Part shown: positions 42,779 through 52,639 of the stretch, piece after piece
Position numbering within the stretch: position 1 is the stretch's first letter
Layout: each line of letters opens with the position of its first letter
Assembly: GCA_902780405.1 (NCBI GenBank)
Contig: CACZFI010000010.1
Coordinates: 30,322-94,321, forward strand
Length of the DNA stretch: 64,000 nt
Direction of reading: 5' to 3'
Origin: an uncultured Lachnospiraceae bacterium
GTDB taxonomy: Bacteria > Bacillota > Clostridia > Lachnospirales > Lachnospiraceae
Notes under the pieces: generated by a model
Databases searched by the model: none
The model's input: only the letters and a program-made list of their open reading frames with translations
What the model was told of the DNA's origin: nothing
Translations under genes and position numbers: made by a program

Positions 42779-44695
42779 TTGATACTTGCATGTCAGAAGA
42801 TCAACAAAAGCTACGGAGACAACCGGATACTTCGGGATGTCTCCTTTCATATGGAGGCCGGTGAAAAGCTGGCCATCGTCGGAATCAACGGTTCCGGCAA
42901 GACTACACTGCTCCGCCTCATCGTAGGCGAGGAGCCTGCCGATGACGGACAGATCGTCATCGCCAAGGACACCACCATCGGATATCTGTCCCAGCATCAG
43001 GAAGCGCAATTCGATAATACCATCTACGGTGAGATGCGCGACGCCAAACAGTACCTGATCGATATGGAGCGGGAGATCCGCACTCTGGAGCTGGAGATGA
43101 AGCACGCCGATGAGGCTAGTCTCCCCGGGATCATGGAGACCTATAACCGCCTTTCCGCAACCTATGACCGCGAGAACGGCTATGCCGTGGAAAGCGAGAT
43201 TACCGGTGTGCTGTCCGGTCTCGGATTCACAAAAGAAGAATATACACGTGAGATCAAGTCGCTCTCCGGAGGGGAACGCATGCGTATCGCCCTCGGCCGA
43301 CTGCTTCTTACGCATCCGGATATCATCATTTTGGATGAGCCTACCAACCACCTCGATGTCACCTCGGTGGCCTGGCTCGAGGGATATCTGTCCGCATACA
43401 GAGGCAGCGTGATCATCGTAAGCCATGACCGCTACTTTATCGACAAGGTTGCGGACAGAATTTTAGAGATCGATCAGGGTGAGGCCTCCCTCTATCCCGG
43501 AAACTACCATGAATTCTCCGCGCAGCGTGCCGCAAAGCGTGAGGCCCGTATGCGCGCCTACTTAAACCAGCAGGCTGAGATCAAACACCAGCAGGACGTG
43601 ATCGACAAGTTAAAATCCTTCAACCGAGAGAAATCCATCAAGCGTGCGGAAAGCCGCGAGAAGATGCTTTCCAAGATTGAAGTACTCGAGCGTCCCACGG
43701 AGGCGGCAAGCGAGATGCGCATCACCTTAGAGCCGTCCGTGGAAAGCGGTCAGGACGTACTGACCATATCCGGACTCTCCAAATCCTTCGGCGGTCGTAC
43801 ACTCTTTTCCGATCTTTCCATGGAAGTCAAGCGCGGCGAACGTGTCGCCATCATCGGCGCCAACGGAACAGGCAAGACCACCATTCTGAAGATGATCAAC
43901 CGCCTGGTTGCGCGTGATGCCGGCTCGATTGAAACCGGCTCCCGTGTCAAGATCGGATACTACGATCAGGAGCACCAGGTGCTCTCCATGGATAAGACCA
44001 TCTTTGACGAGATCCGCGACGCCTATCCGGACCTGACCAACACAAAGATCCGACAGGTGCTCGCCGCCTTTTTGTTCACCGGTGACGATGTATTCAAAAG
44101 GATCGGTGACTTGTCCGGAGGCGAGAAGGGACGTGTTTCCCTTGCCAAGCTCATGCTCTCTCCCGCCAACTTCTTGATCCTGGACGAGCCCACCAACCAC
44201 CTCGACATCACATCCAAAGAGATCCTCGAGGATGCCTTGTCCGGCTACACGGGCACGGTCCTCTTTGTGTCTCACGACCGCTATTTTATCAACCGTGTTG
44301 CCACAAGGATTTTGGAACTTAAAGATTCCGTCTTCTTTAACTTCATCGGCAACTATGACTACTACGTCTCCCACAAAGACGATGTCTATGCCGCAGGCGG
44401 TGTTCAAAATGAATCCGCAAATAAAAAGCCCGCGGCAAGTACCGCGAGCAAAGATGCTTATCTGAAAAACAAGGAAGAAGCCGCCCGGATCAGAAAACGC
44501 GAGAATGACTTAAAGCGTACCGAAGCGGAGATAGCCGAAACCGAAGCGGAGATCGAAAAGATCGACGCCGAGATCGCACTTCCGGAGCATGCAACCAATG
44601 CTGCCAAATTAGGCGAGCTTGCGTCGGCACGCGAGGCCCTCGACGAAAAACTGATCGCGCTCTATGAGCACTTCTACGAGTTAGAGGAATCCTGA
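42779..44695 (+). CDS. ABC-F family ATPase
   Basis: ABC-F proteins bind the ribosome E site and act in translation or antibiotic protection. The 638-residue protein has two ATPase domains (Walker A GINGSGKTTL and GANGTGKTTI; signatures LSGGERMRI and LSGGEKGRV; LDEPTNHLD twice). The inter-domain linker is charged and helical, and the C-terminal coiled coil is Glu/Ala-rich (about 555-638), like YfmR/Uup-type members. The TTG at 42779 (AGGGGG upstream) gives the typical MILACQKINKSYG opening. The class cannot be fixed from sequence alone. Confidence 0.88.
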   Translation: MILACQKINKSYGDNRILRDVSFHMEAGEKLAIVGINGSGKTTLLRLIVGEEPADDGQIVIAKDTTIGYLSQHQEAQFDNTIYGEMRDAKQYLIDMEREIRTLELEMKHADEASLPGIMETYNRLSATYDRENGYAVESEITGVLSGLGFTKEEYTREIKSLSGGERMRIALGRLLLTHPDIIILDEPTNHLDVTSVAWLEGYLSAYRGSVIIVSHDRYFIDKVADRILEIDQGEASLYPGNYHEFSAQRAAKREARMRAYLNQQAEIKHQQDVIDKLKSFNREKSIKRAESREKMLSKIEVLERPTEAASEMRITLEPSVESGQDVLTISGLSKSFGGRTLFSDLSMEVKRGERVAIIGANGTGKTTILKMINRLVARDAGSIETGSRVKIGYYDQEHQVLSMDKTIFDEIRDAYPDLTNTKIRQVLAAFLFTGDDVFKRIGDLSGGEKGRVSLAKLMLSPANFLILDEPTNHLDITSKEILEDALSGYTGTVLFVSHDRYFINRVATRILELKDSVFFNFIGNYDYYVSHKDDVYAAGGVQNESANKKPAASTASKDAYLKNKEEAARIRKRENDLKRTEAEIAETEAEIEKIDAEIALPEHATNAAKLGELASAREALDEKLIALYEHFYELEES

Positions 44696-46615
44696 TCAGT
44701 CGGCCCCTTTCTTTTCGAAGAACTCCGTCAGCTGCTCGATGGGAATCGGCTTGGAGTACTTGTAACCCTGCAGATATTTTGCATGCATGCGTTTGCAGGA
44801 AATCTCATCATTCTCGTCTTCGACACCCTCAAATAAAACCTTATATCCGAGTTCATCAAACATCTGCGCCTGTGAATCTACCATAGTCGCAGATTTTTTT
44901 GTTTTTTCGATGGAGAGCACCAGGGACCGGTCAAACTTGATCACATCGAACGGAAGCTCCATAATACGCTCGAGATTCGAGTAACCTGTTCCGAAATCAT
45001 CCAGATAGAAGGTCATACCGTGTTCTTTTAACTCGTTGATCTTGGACTTCAGGATTGGAAGATCATTCTCGTTCATGCTTTCTGTGATCTCCACGCCCAC
45101 CTTTTTCGGCATGATCTCTGTGGAATCAATTACGGAAAGTACCTCGCTGCAGAAGGATGCATCCCGAAACTCCCGTACGGAGAAATTCACCGAAATCCTT
45201 TTGACGTCGTAATCATTCTCATCCAGGAAGCGGATCATACGGCATGTCTTATGCAGAATGATCAGCGTCAGCGTATGGATCAGATGATAACGTTCCGCAA
45301 GCGGGATAAACTGATCCGGATATACCATGCCGATTCCGTCAAGAGACAGGCGCATCAAAGCCTCCGCCGTATCGTACTTTCCTGTGGCTACATTTAACAC
45401 AGGCTGACAGTATACCAGAACTCTCGGATCGTTTAAGTTGGACTTCTTGTGGATATCCTTGATCTCTTCGAGGATCTGCTCATGCCGGATAAATGTCTCC
45501 ACATCGTCCTTCTCGAAGAACTTCACATCGTTTATCATCATTCTGCTTTCCACAAAATCCAGGAAAGTCAGGTATTTGTTGTCACGACTTAATACTTCCT
45601 CCGTCTGACCGATCACGATTTTGTAATCAAAGCGAAAATGTGCGTACTCATCCTCAAACCGGAGAAGCATACGGTTCATCCCGTTCTCATACGCGGGATT
45701 CTTTGAAATGTGGAAGGCCAGGACCATACGACCGCCGGCGATACGGAAGAGGATGGCCCCCTTTAAGTATTGTGTGGACATCGCGCGAATGAGATTGGTA
45801 ATCTCTGACGGCATTCTGGTATGACTGTCGAATTCCGGCAGGTGGAGACTCATTACCATGATGTCCTTGTGCTTTTTGTATCCGTCTGCGATCATATCGT
45901 CAAATGCCGATTCGCCGACTGCCCCGGTTGTGATATCGAAGGGGTTTGAATGAACAAGAAAGAGAATCGCCAGCGTCACCAAACCGAACGAAGCCACGGT
46001 AAACGAGCGCTGTCCGAAATTGATCTGCATAAATATAAGCAGAACCGCAAGCGCCATCATAAACAGAACGCCGTTGAACAACTGTTTTACAAGATGATCC
46101 CTGTAGTGCACCATAACGAATACAATGAGTGCCGTCATAAACACATACGCCAAAAGGAAGGGATTGGCTTCATCGGTAACCGTCCCGTCATCGTGGATAA
46201 CGTGTCCGAAACCGAAGACCACGCCGCAGATCACCACAACCAGATCCGCCACGCAAATCCAAAACCCGGCAAATGCGTATCTCTTGTAGCTTTTGCGGTC
46301 CAAAAGCATCGGCTCAAGCATATACAAAAGGAAATCAAACATGAAGAAAAGAAGCGCAAAAGAATGAACAATGTAGCAGATGTATCCGACTGTTTTCATA
46401 CTTGCGCTGTGATCCGTGAGCACACGATAATGAAGGAGATTCGTGACAGACGCCACGAGAAGAGAAGCAAGCATCATACAGAAATACATAAAGCTCTTCG
46501 ACTTGCTCACATAGGAAACACGCAAAAGAATCAACACTGCGATTGTGATTGCCAACGACAGTACATCGCAAGCCGGCGTATAACCCAACACTGTATCAAA
46601 GATACCATTCAGCAT
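44696..46615 (-). CDS. Membrane EAL-domain protein with degenerate GGDEF domain
   Basis: The 639-residue protein has about seven or eight membrane helices (residues 15-225) and a degenerate GGDEF domain in which the active site reads RIAGGRMVLA. An EAL domain covers about residues 385-635. The EAL domain keeps EALMRL, VNFSVREF, EITES, DDFGTGYSNL, IKFDRSLV, FEGVED and QGYKYSKP, so it is probably an active c-di-GMP phosphodiesterase. Its stop codon abuts the stop of the convergent ABC-F gene. It complements the two cyclases at 18987-21844. Confidence 0.88.
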   Translation of the reverse strand: MLNGIFDTVLGYTPACDVLSLAITIAVLILLRVSYVSKSKSFMYFCMMLASLLVASVTNLLHYRVLTDHSASMKTVGYICYIVHSFALLFFMFDFLLYMLEPMLLDRKSYKRYAFAGFWICVADLVVVICGVVFGFGHVIHDDGTVTDEANPFLLAYVFMTALIVFVMVHYRDHLVKQLFNGVLFMMALAVLLIFMQINFGQRSFTVASFGLVTLAILFLVHSNPFDITTGAVGESAFDDMIADGYKKHKDIMVMSLHLPEFDSHTRMPSEITNLIRAMSTQYLKGAILFRIAGGRMVLAFHISKNPAYENGMNRMLLRFEDEYAHFRFDYKIVIGQTEEVLSRDNKYLTFLDFVESRMMINDVKFFEKDDVETFIRHEQILEEIKDIHKKSNLNDPRVLVYCQPVLNVATGKYDTAEALMRLSLDGIGMVYPDQFIPLAERYHLIHTLTLIILHKTCRMIRFLDENDYDVKRISVNFSVREFRDASFCSEVLSVIDSTEIMPKKVGVEITESMNENDLPILKSKINELKEHGMTFYLDDFGTGYSNLERIMELPFDVIKFDRSLVLSIEKTKKSATMVDSQAQMFDELGYKVLFEGVEDENDEISCKRMHAKYLQGYKYSKPIPIEQLTEFFEKKGAD

Positions 46616-46686
46616 CCGTGTTTCCCCCTGGTTCCTACAAAATCTACAAAATATTTTACACGAATTTGGTCAAAATAACAAGTATT

Positions 46687-47172
46687 TCAGCGAATTTTGG
46701 AAATCAGCCAGGCAGCCAGAAGACCGATCAAAACGCCTGCCGCAAGCCCGAAAAAAACAAGAACCGGAAGATACGCAAACAGGACTTTATTATCCAAAAG
46801 AACAGCCGCCACGGCAAGCTGTCCCACATTGTGAGAAACCGCTCCCGCAACGGATACACCGGTGATACCGAACACCTTTGTCCACTTTAATATGATCATG
46901 ACGATAAGGCTTAAGCAAGCGCCGGCAAGACTGTACATGAGCCCTACCGGATTACCGAACAACAAGGTGGAAAGAATCACCCTGGTCACGGATACGCAGA
47001 TTGCAGCAGGGACGGATAGTCTGTAAAGTGCGGCAAGCGTCACGAGATTCGCCAGTCCAAGCTTCACACCCGGCGTTGCCACGAATACCGGAATCAGACT
47101 CTCCAGGTAAGACAGGATCAACGCAAGCGCCGCGAGCACACCTATGTAAGCTGTCTGTTTTGCCTTTGTCAT
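46687..47172 (-). CDS. Gx transporter family membrane protein
   Basis: The 161-residue protein has about five membrane helices and the family's opening IGVLAALALILSYLESLIP and PGVKLGLANLVTL. The family was earlier annotated as heptaprenyl diphosphate synthase component I and is related to ECF-type S components. The substrate is unknown. It overlaps the NusG-II gene by 4 bases; the two often travel together. Confidence 0.85.
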   Translation of the reverse strand: MTKAKQTAYIGVLAALALILSYLESLIPVFVATPGVKLGLANLVTLAALYRLSVPAAICVSVTRVILSTLLFGNPVGLMYSLAGACLSLIVMIILKWTKVFGITGVSVAGAVSHNVGQLAVAAVLLDNKVLFAYLPVLVFFGLAAGVLIGLLAAWLISKIR

Positions 47173-47537
47173 TCTTTCACCTCTACGATCAATTTATGCG
47201 GAAGACAGATGATGGTCTCTCCCGGGCGCGAGATGCTGCCCTGCTTCATACACAGTCGATCGGGGCAGTCAGCCGTGCCCACGAAGACCGTTCCGTCTTT
47301 TACATGTACCATATTGTATCCGTTCGGTGTATCAATTCTAAAGATCTGTTCTTCGGAATCAAGCGGAACCTCATTTTGCACCTCTCCGTCTACGGTCACA
47401 ACGACAGTATGTCCCTCGTTGTCCCCACGGATCAAAAAAAGAGAAAAAGCGAACGAAAAAAGGACCAGCGCACCGATCAGTATAAAGTCCGCCCGTTTGA
47501 AGATATGCAGTTCTTCCGTTCCTTCTTTTTGTTTCAT
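47169..47537 (-). CDS. NusG domain II-containing protein
   Basis: The 122-residue protein has a membrane helix (FILIGALVLFSFAFSLFLI) and an outer NusG-domain-II-like beta domain. CPDRLCMKQGSIS, followed by TIICLPHKL, is the signature of this family. It pairs with the Gx transporter downstream. Neither start has a good ribosome binding site: the ATG at 47537 is used, a TTG at 47549 is the alternative. The function is unknown. Confidence 0.8.
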   Translation of the reverse strand: MKQKEGTEELHIFKRADFILIGALVLFSFAFSLFLIRGDNEGHTVVVTVDGEVQNEVPLDSEEQIFRIDTPNGYNMVHVKDGTVFVGTADCPDRLCMKQGSISRPGETIICLPHKLIVEVKE

Positions 47538-47547
47538 CTCATATACC

Positions 47548-47577
47548 AAAAGATACCCGCCGAAGCGGGTACCTTTT
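47548..47577. terminator. Terminator between a small gene and the NusG-II gene
   Basis: AAAAGATACCCGC and GCGGGTACCTTTT pair around CGAA with A/T flanks. It lies directly after the stop of the 47581-47919 gene. Confidence 0.82.
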
Positions 47578-47580
47578 ATC

Positions 47581-47919
47581 TTAGAAATACATCTTCTTTA
47601 AATGCATCATATACTCGGAAATACTGTCAAAGGCAAGCTGCAAATGAAGTGTGATCAGTCTCGGATCGATGTTGCCGTCCGGATAGAATCTTCCGAAAAT
47701 CTCATCCATCTCAAAGAGTTCACCGCTTGAATCCATCTCCCGAAAGAGATTGAAGGCTTCTCCAAAAGCCTTGACTTTCGCCGCCAGATCCTCATCCACA
47801 AGGATGCCCTTGGATTTGGTGATCTTCTTGAAATAGTACTTGATACCTTCAATGTACGCACGCTTCTCAGAATAGGTTTCCTTCGCGCCTTTTAAGTCAA
47901 AAACTTCATTCTCTTGCAT
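47581..47919 (-). CDS. Conserved helical protein, unknown function
   Basis: The 112-residue soluble protein is mainly helical (KRAYIEGIKYYFKKITKSKG, LITLHLQLAFDSISEYMMHL) with an acidic middle. I cannot assign a family. It has its own consensus promoter and terminator, so it is a single-gene unit. GGGGG lies before the ATG. Confidence 0.65.
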   Translation of the reverse strand: MQENEVFDLKGAKETYSEKRAYIEGIKYYFKKITKSKGILVDEDLAAKVKAFGEAFNLFREMDSSGELFEMDEIFGRFYPDGNIDPRLITLHLQLAFDSISEYMMHLKKMYF

Positions 47920-47952
47920 GACTACACCCCCATATGTATGTCTGATATGCTA

Positions 47953-47981
47953 ATCATAGTAGATTCTTTTCGGATTGTCAA
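47953..47981 (-). promoter_or_regulatory. Promoter of the 47581-47919 gene
   Basis: TTGACA (47976-47981) overlaps the stop codon of the potCD gene, followed by a 17-base spacer and TATGAT (47953-47958), on the minus strand. Confidence 0.8.
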
Positions 47982-49807
47982 TAAGCCTTCACCTTGGTCC
48001 AGAGATCCGCAAAATGCTGCTTTAGCTTCATCTCCTGATAGCCAAACGCCTCATTTTTCGGTGCTCCGAAATTCGGTACATATGCGCTGATACCTTCGAA
48101 TTCCGTAGCGGCAAGCGTATCTGCCACACAGGTAACCGGGGACGTATACCCGACAAAGACGGAGTTTCTCTCTGCCACCTCAGGATCAAGCATATAATTC
48201 ATAAATGCTTCCGCGAGTTCTTCATCGCGGCAATCCTTCGTCATAACCATGGCGTCGCACCACTCATTTGTGCCCTGTTCCGGCTCAAAGTAGTCCATAT
48301 CCTCATTCTCAGCCATAATATAGGCACCGTCTCCGGAGTATACCACTGCGAGCGCCTTATTGCCGGAGATCATGTTGTCGATCACGTCATCACCGGCATA
48401 AACCACATCCATGGAATCGCGCTGCTCGATCAGCCATCGGTAGGCCTCCTCGATTTCACCGTAATCTTCCGTGTTCATGGAGTATCCGTTCGCCTTCAAA
48501 GCGATCATAAAGGAGTCGCGCTCGGAATCGTACATGTACACCTGGCCTTTATACTTCTCATCGCGAAGCAGCTCCCATCCTTCGGAAAGATCCTTCTCAT
48601 CCACGATGGTGGTGTCGTAAAGGATACCCACAGTTCCCACAAAGTAGGGCACGGAGTAGGTATTGTCCGGATCGTAGGGCATACCCATGATCTCTTTGTT
48701 TAAGCCATTGGCATTCGGTATGTTGTTCCAGTTGACCGGCTGAAGGACCTCTTCCTTGATCAGGCGCTCGATCATGTAATCACTGGGAATCAGGATATCA
48801 TACTCGGCACCGCTCTTGATCTTCGTGTACATACTCTCGTTAGAATCAAAGGTTTCATATACCACCTTGCAGTCGTATTCCGCCTCAAACTCCTCGATCA
48901 GCTCGGGGTCGATATACTCGCCCGCATTGTATATACGAAGCGTACGTCCTCCGGATCTCGTTCCCGCAAAGATTGCGAGTCCGACCAGAAGGACACCCGC
49001 AACGGCAAGCAGCTTCTTCATATGCTTTCGAAGCACGGAGGGAACCAGTTTCGAGACCACGATCAAAATTGCGATCGTCAGGATCACAATGGTTGAAAGT
49101 GCATTGATCGTAGGATTTGTACGCTTGGTCATATTGTAAACGATGATGGAAATGTTCTCCACGCCGTTTCCGGTAACGAAGTAAGAGATCACGAAGTCAT
49201 CGAACGACATGGTAAACGCGAGCAGGATACCGGCGTAAATACCGTCTTTGAGCATCGGGATAATCACCTTTATCAGCGCCTGGAAGGGTGTTGCACCGAG
49301 GTCCATCGCAGCGTCCGCAATCGCGGGATCAAGCTGCCTTACCTTGGGATATACCGCAGTCACCACATAAGGCGTACAAAAAGCGATATGCGCAAGCAGC
49401 ATCGTCATATATCCCTTGGCCATCATGATCGACGAAAAGAGGATCATCAGTCCGATGGCCGTCACGATATCAGGACTCATAATGGTGATATTGTTGATGT
49501 TCATGATCACATCTTTTACGATCTTTCTGTTCTTGGAAAGACCGATGGCCGTGATGGTTCCGAGGATGGTCGAGATCACCGTTGCAAACAGCGCCACGGT
49601 CAGCGATACATATACCGCCTTCATAATGGAGCCGTCGTTGATCAGTCGTTCATACCAGCGGAAGGAAAAGCCCGTCATATGTGTCAGGCTCTTGGAGCTG
49701 TTGAAGGAAAAGACCATCGTCACCACGATAGGCAGGTAGAAGAACACAAACAATACCGCGATGTACAGTATGTAGAGGACTTTTGAGCGTTTACTTGTTC
49801 TTTGCAC
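47978..49807 (-). CDS. potCD: Polyamine ABC transporter permease-binding protein fusion (PotC-PotD)
   Basis: The 609-residue protein joins two normal pot genes. Residues about 1-265 form a PotC-type permease with six helices and the EAA-like loop DAAMDLGATPFQALIKVIIP. After a further helix (about 270-290), a PotD-type binding domain begins TLRIYNAGEYIDPELIEEFE and has IPSDYMIERL and YSVPYFVGTVGILYD. Fusion keeps the receptor tethered, as seen in other Firmicutes. The GTG at 49807 is chosen for GGAGG nine bases upstream; it overlaps potB by 17 bases. Confidence 0.9.
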   Translation of the reverse strand: MQRTSKRSKVLYILYIAVLFVFFYLPIVVTMVFSFNSSKSLTHMTGFSFRWYERLINDGSIMKAVYVSLTVALFATVISTILGTITAIGLSKNRKIVKDVIMNINNITIMSPDIVTAIGLMILFSSIMMAKGYMTMLLAHIAFCTPYVVTAVYPKVRQLDPAIADAAMDLGATPFQALIKVIIPMLKDGIYAGILLAFTMSFDDFVISYFVTGNGVENISIIVYNMTKRTNPTINALSTIVILTIAILIVVSKLVPSVLRKHMKKLLAVAGVLLVGLAIFAGTRSGGRTLRIYNAGEYIDPELIEEFEAEYDCKVVYETFDSNESMYTKIKSGAEYDILIPSDYMIERLIKEEVLQPVNWNNIPNANGLNKEIMGMPYDPDNTYSVPYFVGTVGILYDTTIVDEKDLSEGWELLRDEKYKGQVYMYDSERDSFMIALKANGYSMNTEDYGEIEEAYRWLIEQRDSMDVVYAGDDVIDNMISGNKALAVVYSGDGAYIMAENEDMDYFEPEQGTNEWCDAMVMTKDCRDEELAEAFMNYMLDPEVAERNSVFVGYTSPVTCVADTLAATEFEGISAYVPNFGAPKNEAFGYQEMKLKQHFADLWTKVKAY

Positions 49808-50639
49808 GTTCCAATTCCTCCTCTCTGTCATCACGATCAAACTTCTTCATCAGCGTCAGGCCGATCAGGATAATGGCCGTAAGGATGATGGAGATCGCAC
49901 TTCCGAAATTCCAGTTACCCACGGAGATAAACTGGTTCTCGATCAGATTACCGATCAGCATGTACTGTCCGCCTCCGAGCAGCTTCGGAATAACGAAGGT
50001 CGAGATGGAAAGCAGAAATGTCATCATCACACCGTTGATCACACCGGGGATGGACATCTTTAAGGTCACCTTCATAAAGGTCTGCACCTTATCCGCACCC
50101 AGATCCTGCGCCGCCTCGATCAGGGATCTGTCAATCTTTCGGATGGATGTATGAATGGGAATGACCATAAACGGCAGAATGTCGGACACAAGGCCGATCA
50201 CCACCGCAAAATCCGTGTACATAAAGGTCTTGGCATCCATGCCAAACAGCCCCAGGAAGGAATTGATCAGACCGTTATCGGAAAGCAGGCTGATCCACGC
50301 GTAGGTACGAAGCAGCGTGTTGATCCACATGGGGATGGTCACAAGCAGGATGAGAAGATCCTGTACGGAGTCCTTGAATTTCGTAATAAAGTAAGCAAGG
50401 ATGTAGCCGAGCACCAGACAGATGCTCACGGAAACAAGCCCGAGTACCAGAGATTTTTTCAAAACCTCAAGGTAGATGGGCTCACCGATCTTTGTGAAAT
50501 TCTTCAGCGTAAAGCTGATATTGACTAAGGCATTGCCCCCCGTCGTGACCGAGTAAAGCACGATCATGATGATGGGCACAAGAATGATCAGGATGGACCA
50601 GATAAGATAAGGCCGCACCAGTTTGTTATAGTGTTTCAT
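49791..50639 (-). CDS. potB: Polyamine ABC transporter permease
   Basis: The 282-residue protein has six membrane helices (first at about 12-30) and the permease loop EAAQDLGADKVQTFMKVTLK. It follows potA by 9 bases and overlaps potCD. It forms the second half of the transmembrane channel for spermidine or putrescine. Confidence 0.93.
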   Translation of the reverse strand: MKHYNKLVRPYLIWSILIILVPIIMIVLYSVTTGGNALVNISFTLKNFTKIGEPIYLEVLKKSLVLGLVSVSICLVLGYILAYFITKFKDSVQDLLILLVTIPMWINTLLRTYAWISLLSDNGLINSFLGLFGMDAKTFMYTDFAVVIGLVSDILPFMVIPIHTSIRKIDRSLIEAAQDLGADKVQTFMKVTLKMSIPGVINGVMMTFLLSISTFVIPKLLGGGQYMLIGNLIENQFISVGNWNFGSAISIILTAIILIGLTLMKKFDRDDREEELERAKNK

Positions 50640-50648
50640 GGCGCCTCC

Positions 50649-51695
50649 TTATTCCCAATCCATACGGTACATAACATGAATATCATCGGGTCCGAAGGAA
50701 AGTCCTACCGCAAGTCCCGGCTCGAAATAATCCGTAGTGTGGATCAGATAATATCTGTGCTCCGCCTCCACCACGATCTCGTGATGCACGCCCTTGAAGA
50801 TAATGGATTTCACCACGCCCTTTAATTTTGCTTCCTCGGGCTTTACGATATCGATATCCTCGGGACGGATCACAACCTCCACGTCCTCATTGGTCTTAAA
50901 GCCCTTGTCCACGCAGGGGAAATCATAGCCGTCAAAGGACACAAGCAGATCCTGCTTCATCACGGCCTCAATGATGTTGGACTCACCGATAAAGGACGCA
51001 ACAAAACGGTTCTCGGGCTCGTTGTAGATATCCTCCGGTGTGCCGACCTGCTGAATGATACCCTCGTTCATAACCACCACGGTATCAGACATGGACAGTG
51101 CTTCTTCCTGGTCGTGCGTAACAAAGATAAATGTGATGCCGACCTCACGCTGGATCTTCTTGAGCTCGATCTGCATGCCTTTTCGAAGTTTCGCATCAAG
51201 TGCGCCCAAGGGCTCGTCCAGAAGAAGGACCTTCGGTTCGTTCACCAGTGCTCTCGCAATCGCCACACGCTGTTGCTGTCCGCCGGAGAGGCTCGTCACA
51301 TCGCGCTTTGCATAATCGGAAAGACCGATCAGAGAAAGCATATGCTTTACTTTGTGATCGATCATGGTCTCATCCATCTTCTTCAGTTTCAGACCGAATG
51401 CAACGTTATCATATACATTCAGGAATGGAAACAGCGCATATTTCTGAAAGACCGTATTCACCTCTCTCTTGTGCGACGGGATCTTGGAGATGTCGATTCC
51501 GTCAAAGAGCACCTCACCGCCCGAAGGCTCTTCGAATCCTGCGATGATTCGAAGGGTGGTGGTCTTTCCGCAGCCGGAGGGTCCGAGTAGTGTCAAAAAC
51601 TCATTTCTGTGAATGGTCAGATCAATACCCTTTAATACCTGCTGATCCTCGTAGTTCTTTGATAAGCCGCGAAGCTCGATCAATGCGTCGTTCAT
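50649..51695 (-). CDS. potA: Polyamine ABC transporter ATPase
   Basis: The 348-residue ATPase has Walker [10 protein letters not shown], signature [15 protein letters not shown], Walker [13 protein letters not shown] and a C-terminal TOBE regulatory domain ([17 protein letters not shown]). The short opening and the following permeases identify the spermidine/putrescine group. It is first of the pot genes but lies 17 bases after the lipase-like gene, so the transcript probably starts further upstream. Confidence 0.94.
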   Translation of the reverse strand: MNDALIELRGLSKNYEDQQVLKGIDLTIHRNEFLTLLGPSGCGKTTTLRIIAGFEEPSGGEVLFDGIDISKIPSHKREVNTVFQKYALFPFLNVYDNVAFGLKLKKMDETMIDHKVKHMLSLIGLSDYAKRDVTSLSGGQQQRVAIARALVNEPKVLLLDEPLGALDAKLRKGMQIELKKIQREVGITFIFVTHDQEEALSMSDTVVVMNEGIIQQVGTPEDIYNEPENRFVASFIGESNIIEAVMKQDLLVSFDGYDFPCVDKGFKTNEDVEVVIRPEDIDIVKPEEAKLKGVVKSIIFKGVHHEIVVEAEHRYYLIHTTDYFEPGLAVGLSFGPDDIHVMYRMDWE

Positions 51696-51712
51696 AGTGT
51701 TTTCTTTCCTCT

Positions 51713-52639
51713 CTATCGTTCCTCTATAAAATCCAGGATATCCCGGTAAACCTTCTGTTTCTTGGTTTCGTGGAGCAGATCATGCCGCATGCCCGCGTAA
51801 AGACCCGCTTTGACATCGGTATAGCCGAGCTTTTTGATAAAATGCACCGACTTGCCGTAATCCTTTCTGCTTCCGATACACGGGTCATCCGATCCCGCTA
51901 AGATGAAGATCGGCAGATCCGTGTGATCCGGTTTAAACCGCTTTCTGTCATACGTCCTGTCAAACAAAGCGATCAGGGAATCGTATCCGTTCAGCGTATA
52001 TGTAAAGTTGCATAAAGGATCCTCATTGAAGGCGTCTACCACATCCGTGTCCGTTGACATCCACGCGTGCGCACGTCCCTCGGAAGCGAACGGCTTCTCA
52101 AGCGCCATGTTTAAAATGTTATCACAGGTTTTGGACTTCGCCCGGTCTCCCTTCATCTTCATCAGCATCCGCACACTGCCCTTCTGGGCCGCAAGCGTCG
52201 GTCTCGGCGTGGGACAGCCGAGCAGCACAAGTTTATCGATGTGCTCGTCTCTGTGCTGGATGTAGCCTCTTACAACCAGGGAACCGAGGCTGTTGCCGAT
52301 CAGGATATAAGGCAGTTCCTCGTGGACACCCTCCTCTACGTAAGCGCGGACGGACTCCACATCACGGATGGCCGCATCGGCCCCGCCTCCATAAAAATAC
52401 CCGAGGTCTCCGGGTTCCTTTACACTCTCTCCATGGCCTCGCATATCATGGATCACGGTAAGATACCCGTGTTCGGACAAATACTCCATGAAATCGATAT
52501 AGCGTTCCTTATGATCACACATTCCGTGCACGATCTGAACGATTCCCTCGATTCGTCCCTCGGGCCTTATGATCAGGCCGTGAAGCGTAAGCTCATCATA
52601 TTCGGATGGTACGGTAAACGGAATTCTTGTCAAACTCAT
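51713..52639 (-). CDS. Alpha/beta hydrolase (monoacylglycerol lipase/lysophospholipase-like)
   Basis: The 308-residue soluble protein has the hydrolase fold with [32 protein letters not shown], the nucleophile elbow GNSLGSLV, the acid in [11 protein letters not shown] and the His in GMRHDLLHE. The pattern matches the serine aminopeptidase S33/MGL group. The substrate is unknown. It overlaps the HAD gene by 4 bases and precedes potA. Confidence 0.85.
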   Translation of the reverse strand: MSLTRIPFTVPSEYDELTLHGLIIRPEGRIEGIVQIVHGMCDHKERYIDFMEYLSEHGYLTVIHDMRGHGESVKEPGDLGYFYGGGADAAIRDVESVRAYVEEGVHEELPYILIGNSLGSLVVRGYIQHRDEHIDKLVLLGCPTPRPTLAAQKGSVRMLMKMKGDRAKSKTCDNILNMALEKPFASEGRAHAWMSTDTDVVDAFNEDPLCNFTYTLNGYDSLIALFDRTYDRKRFKPDHTDLPIFILAGSDDPCIGSRKDYGKSVHFIKKLGYTDVKAGLYAGMRHDLLHETKKQKVYRDILDFIEER

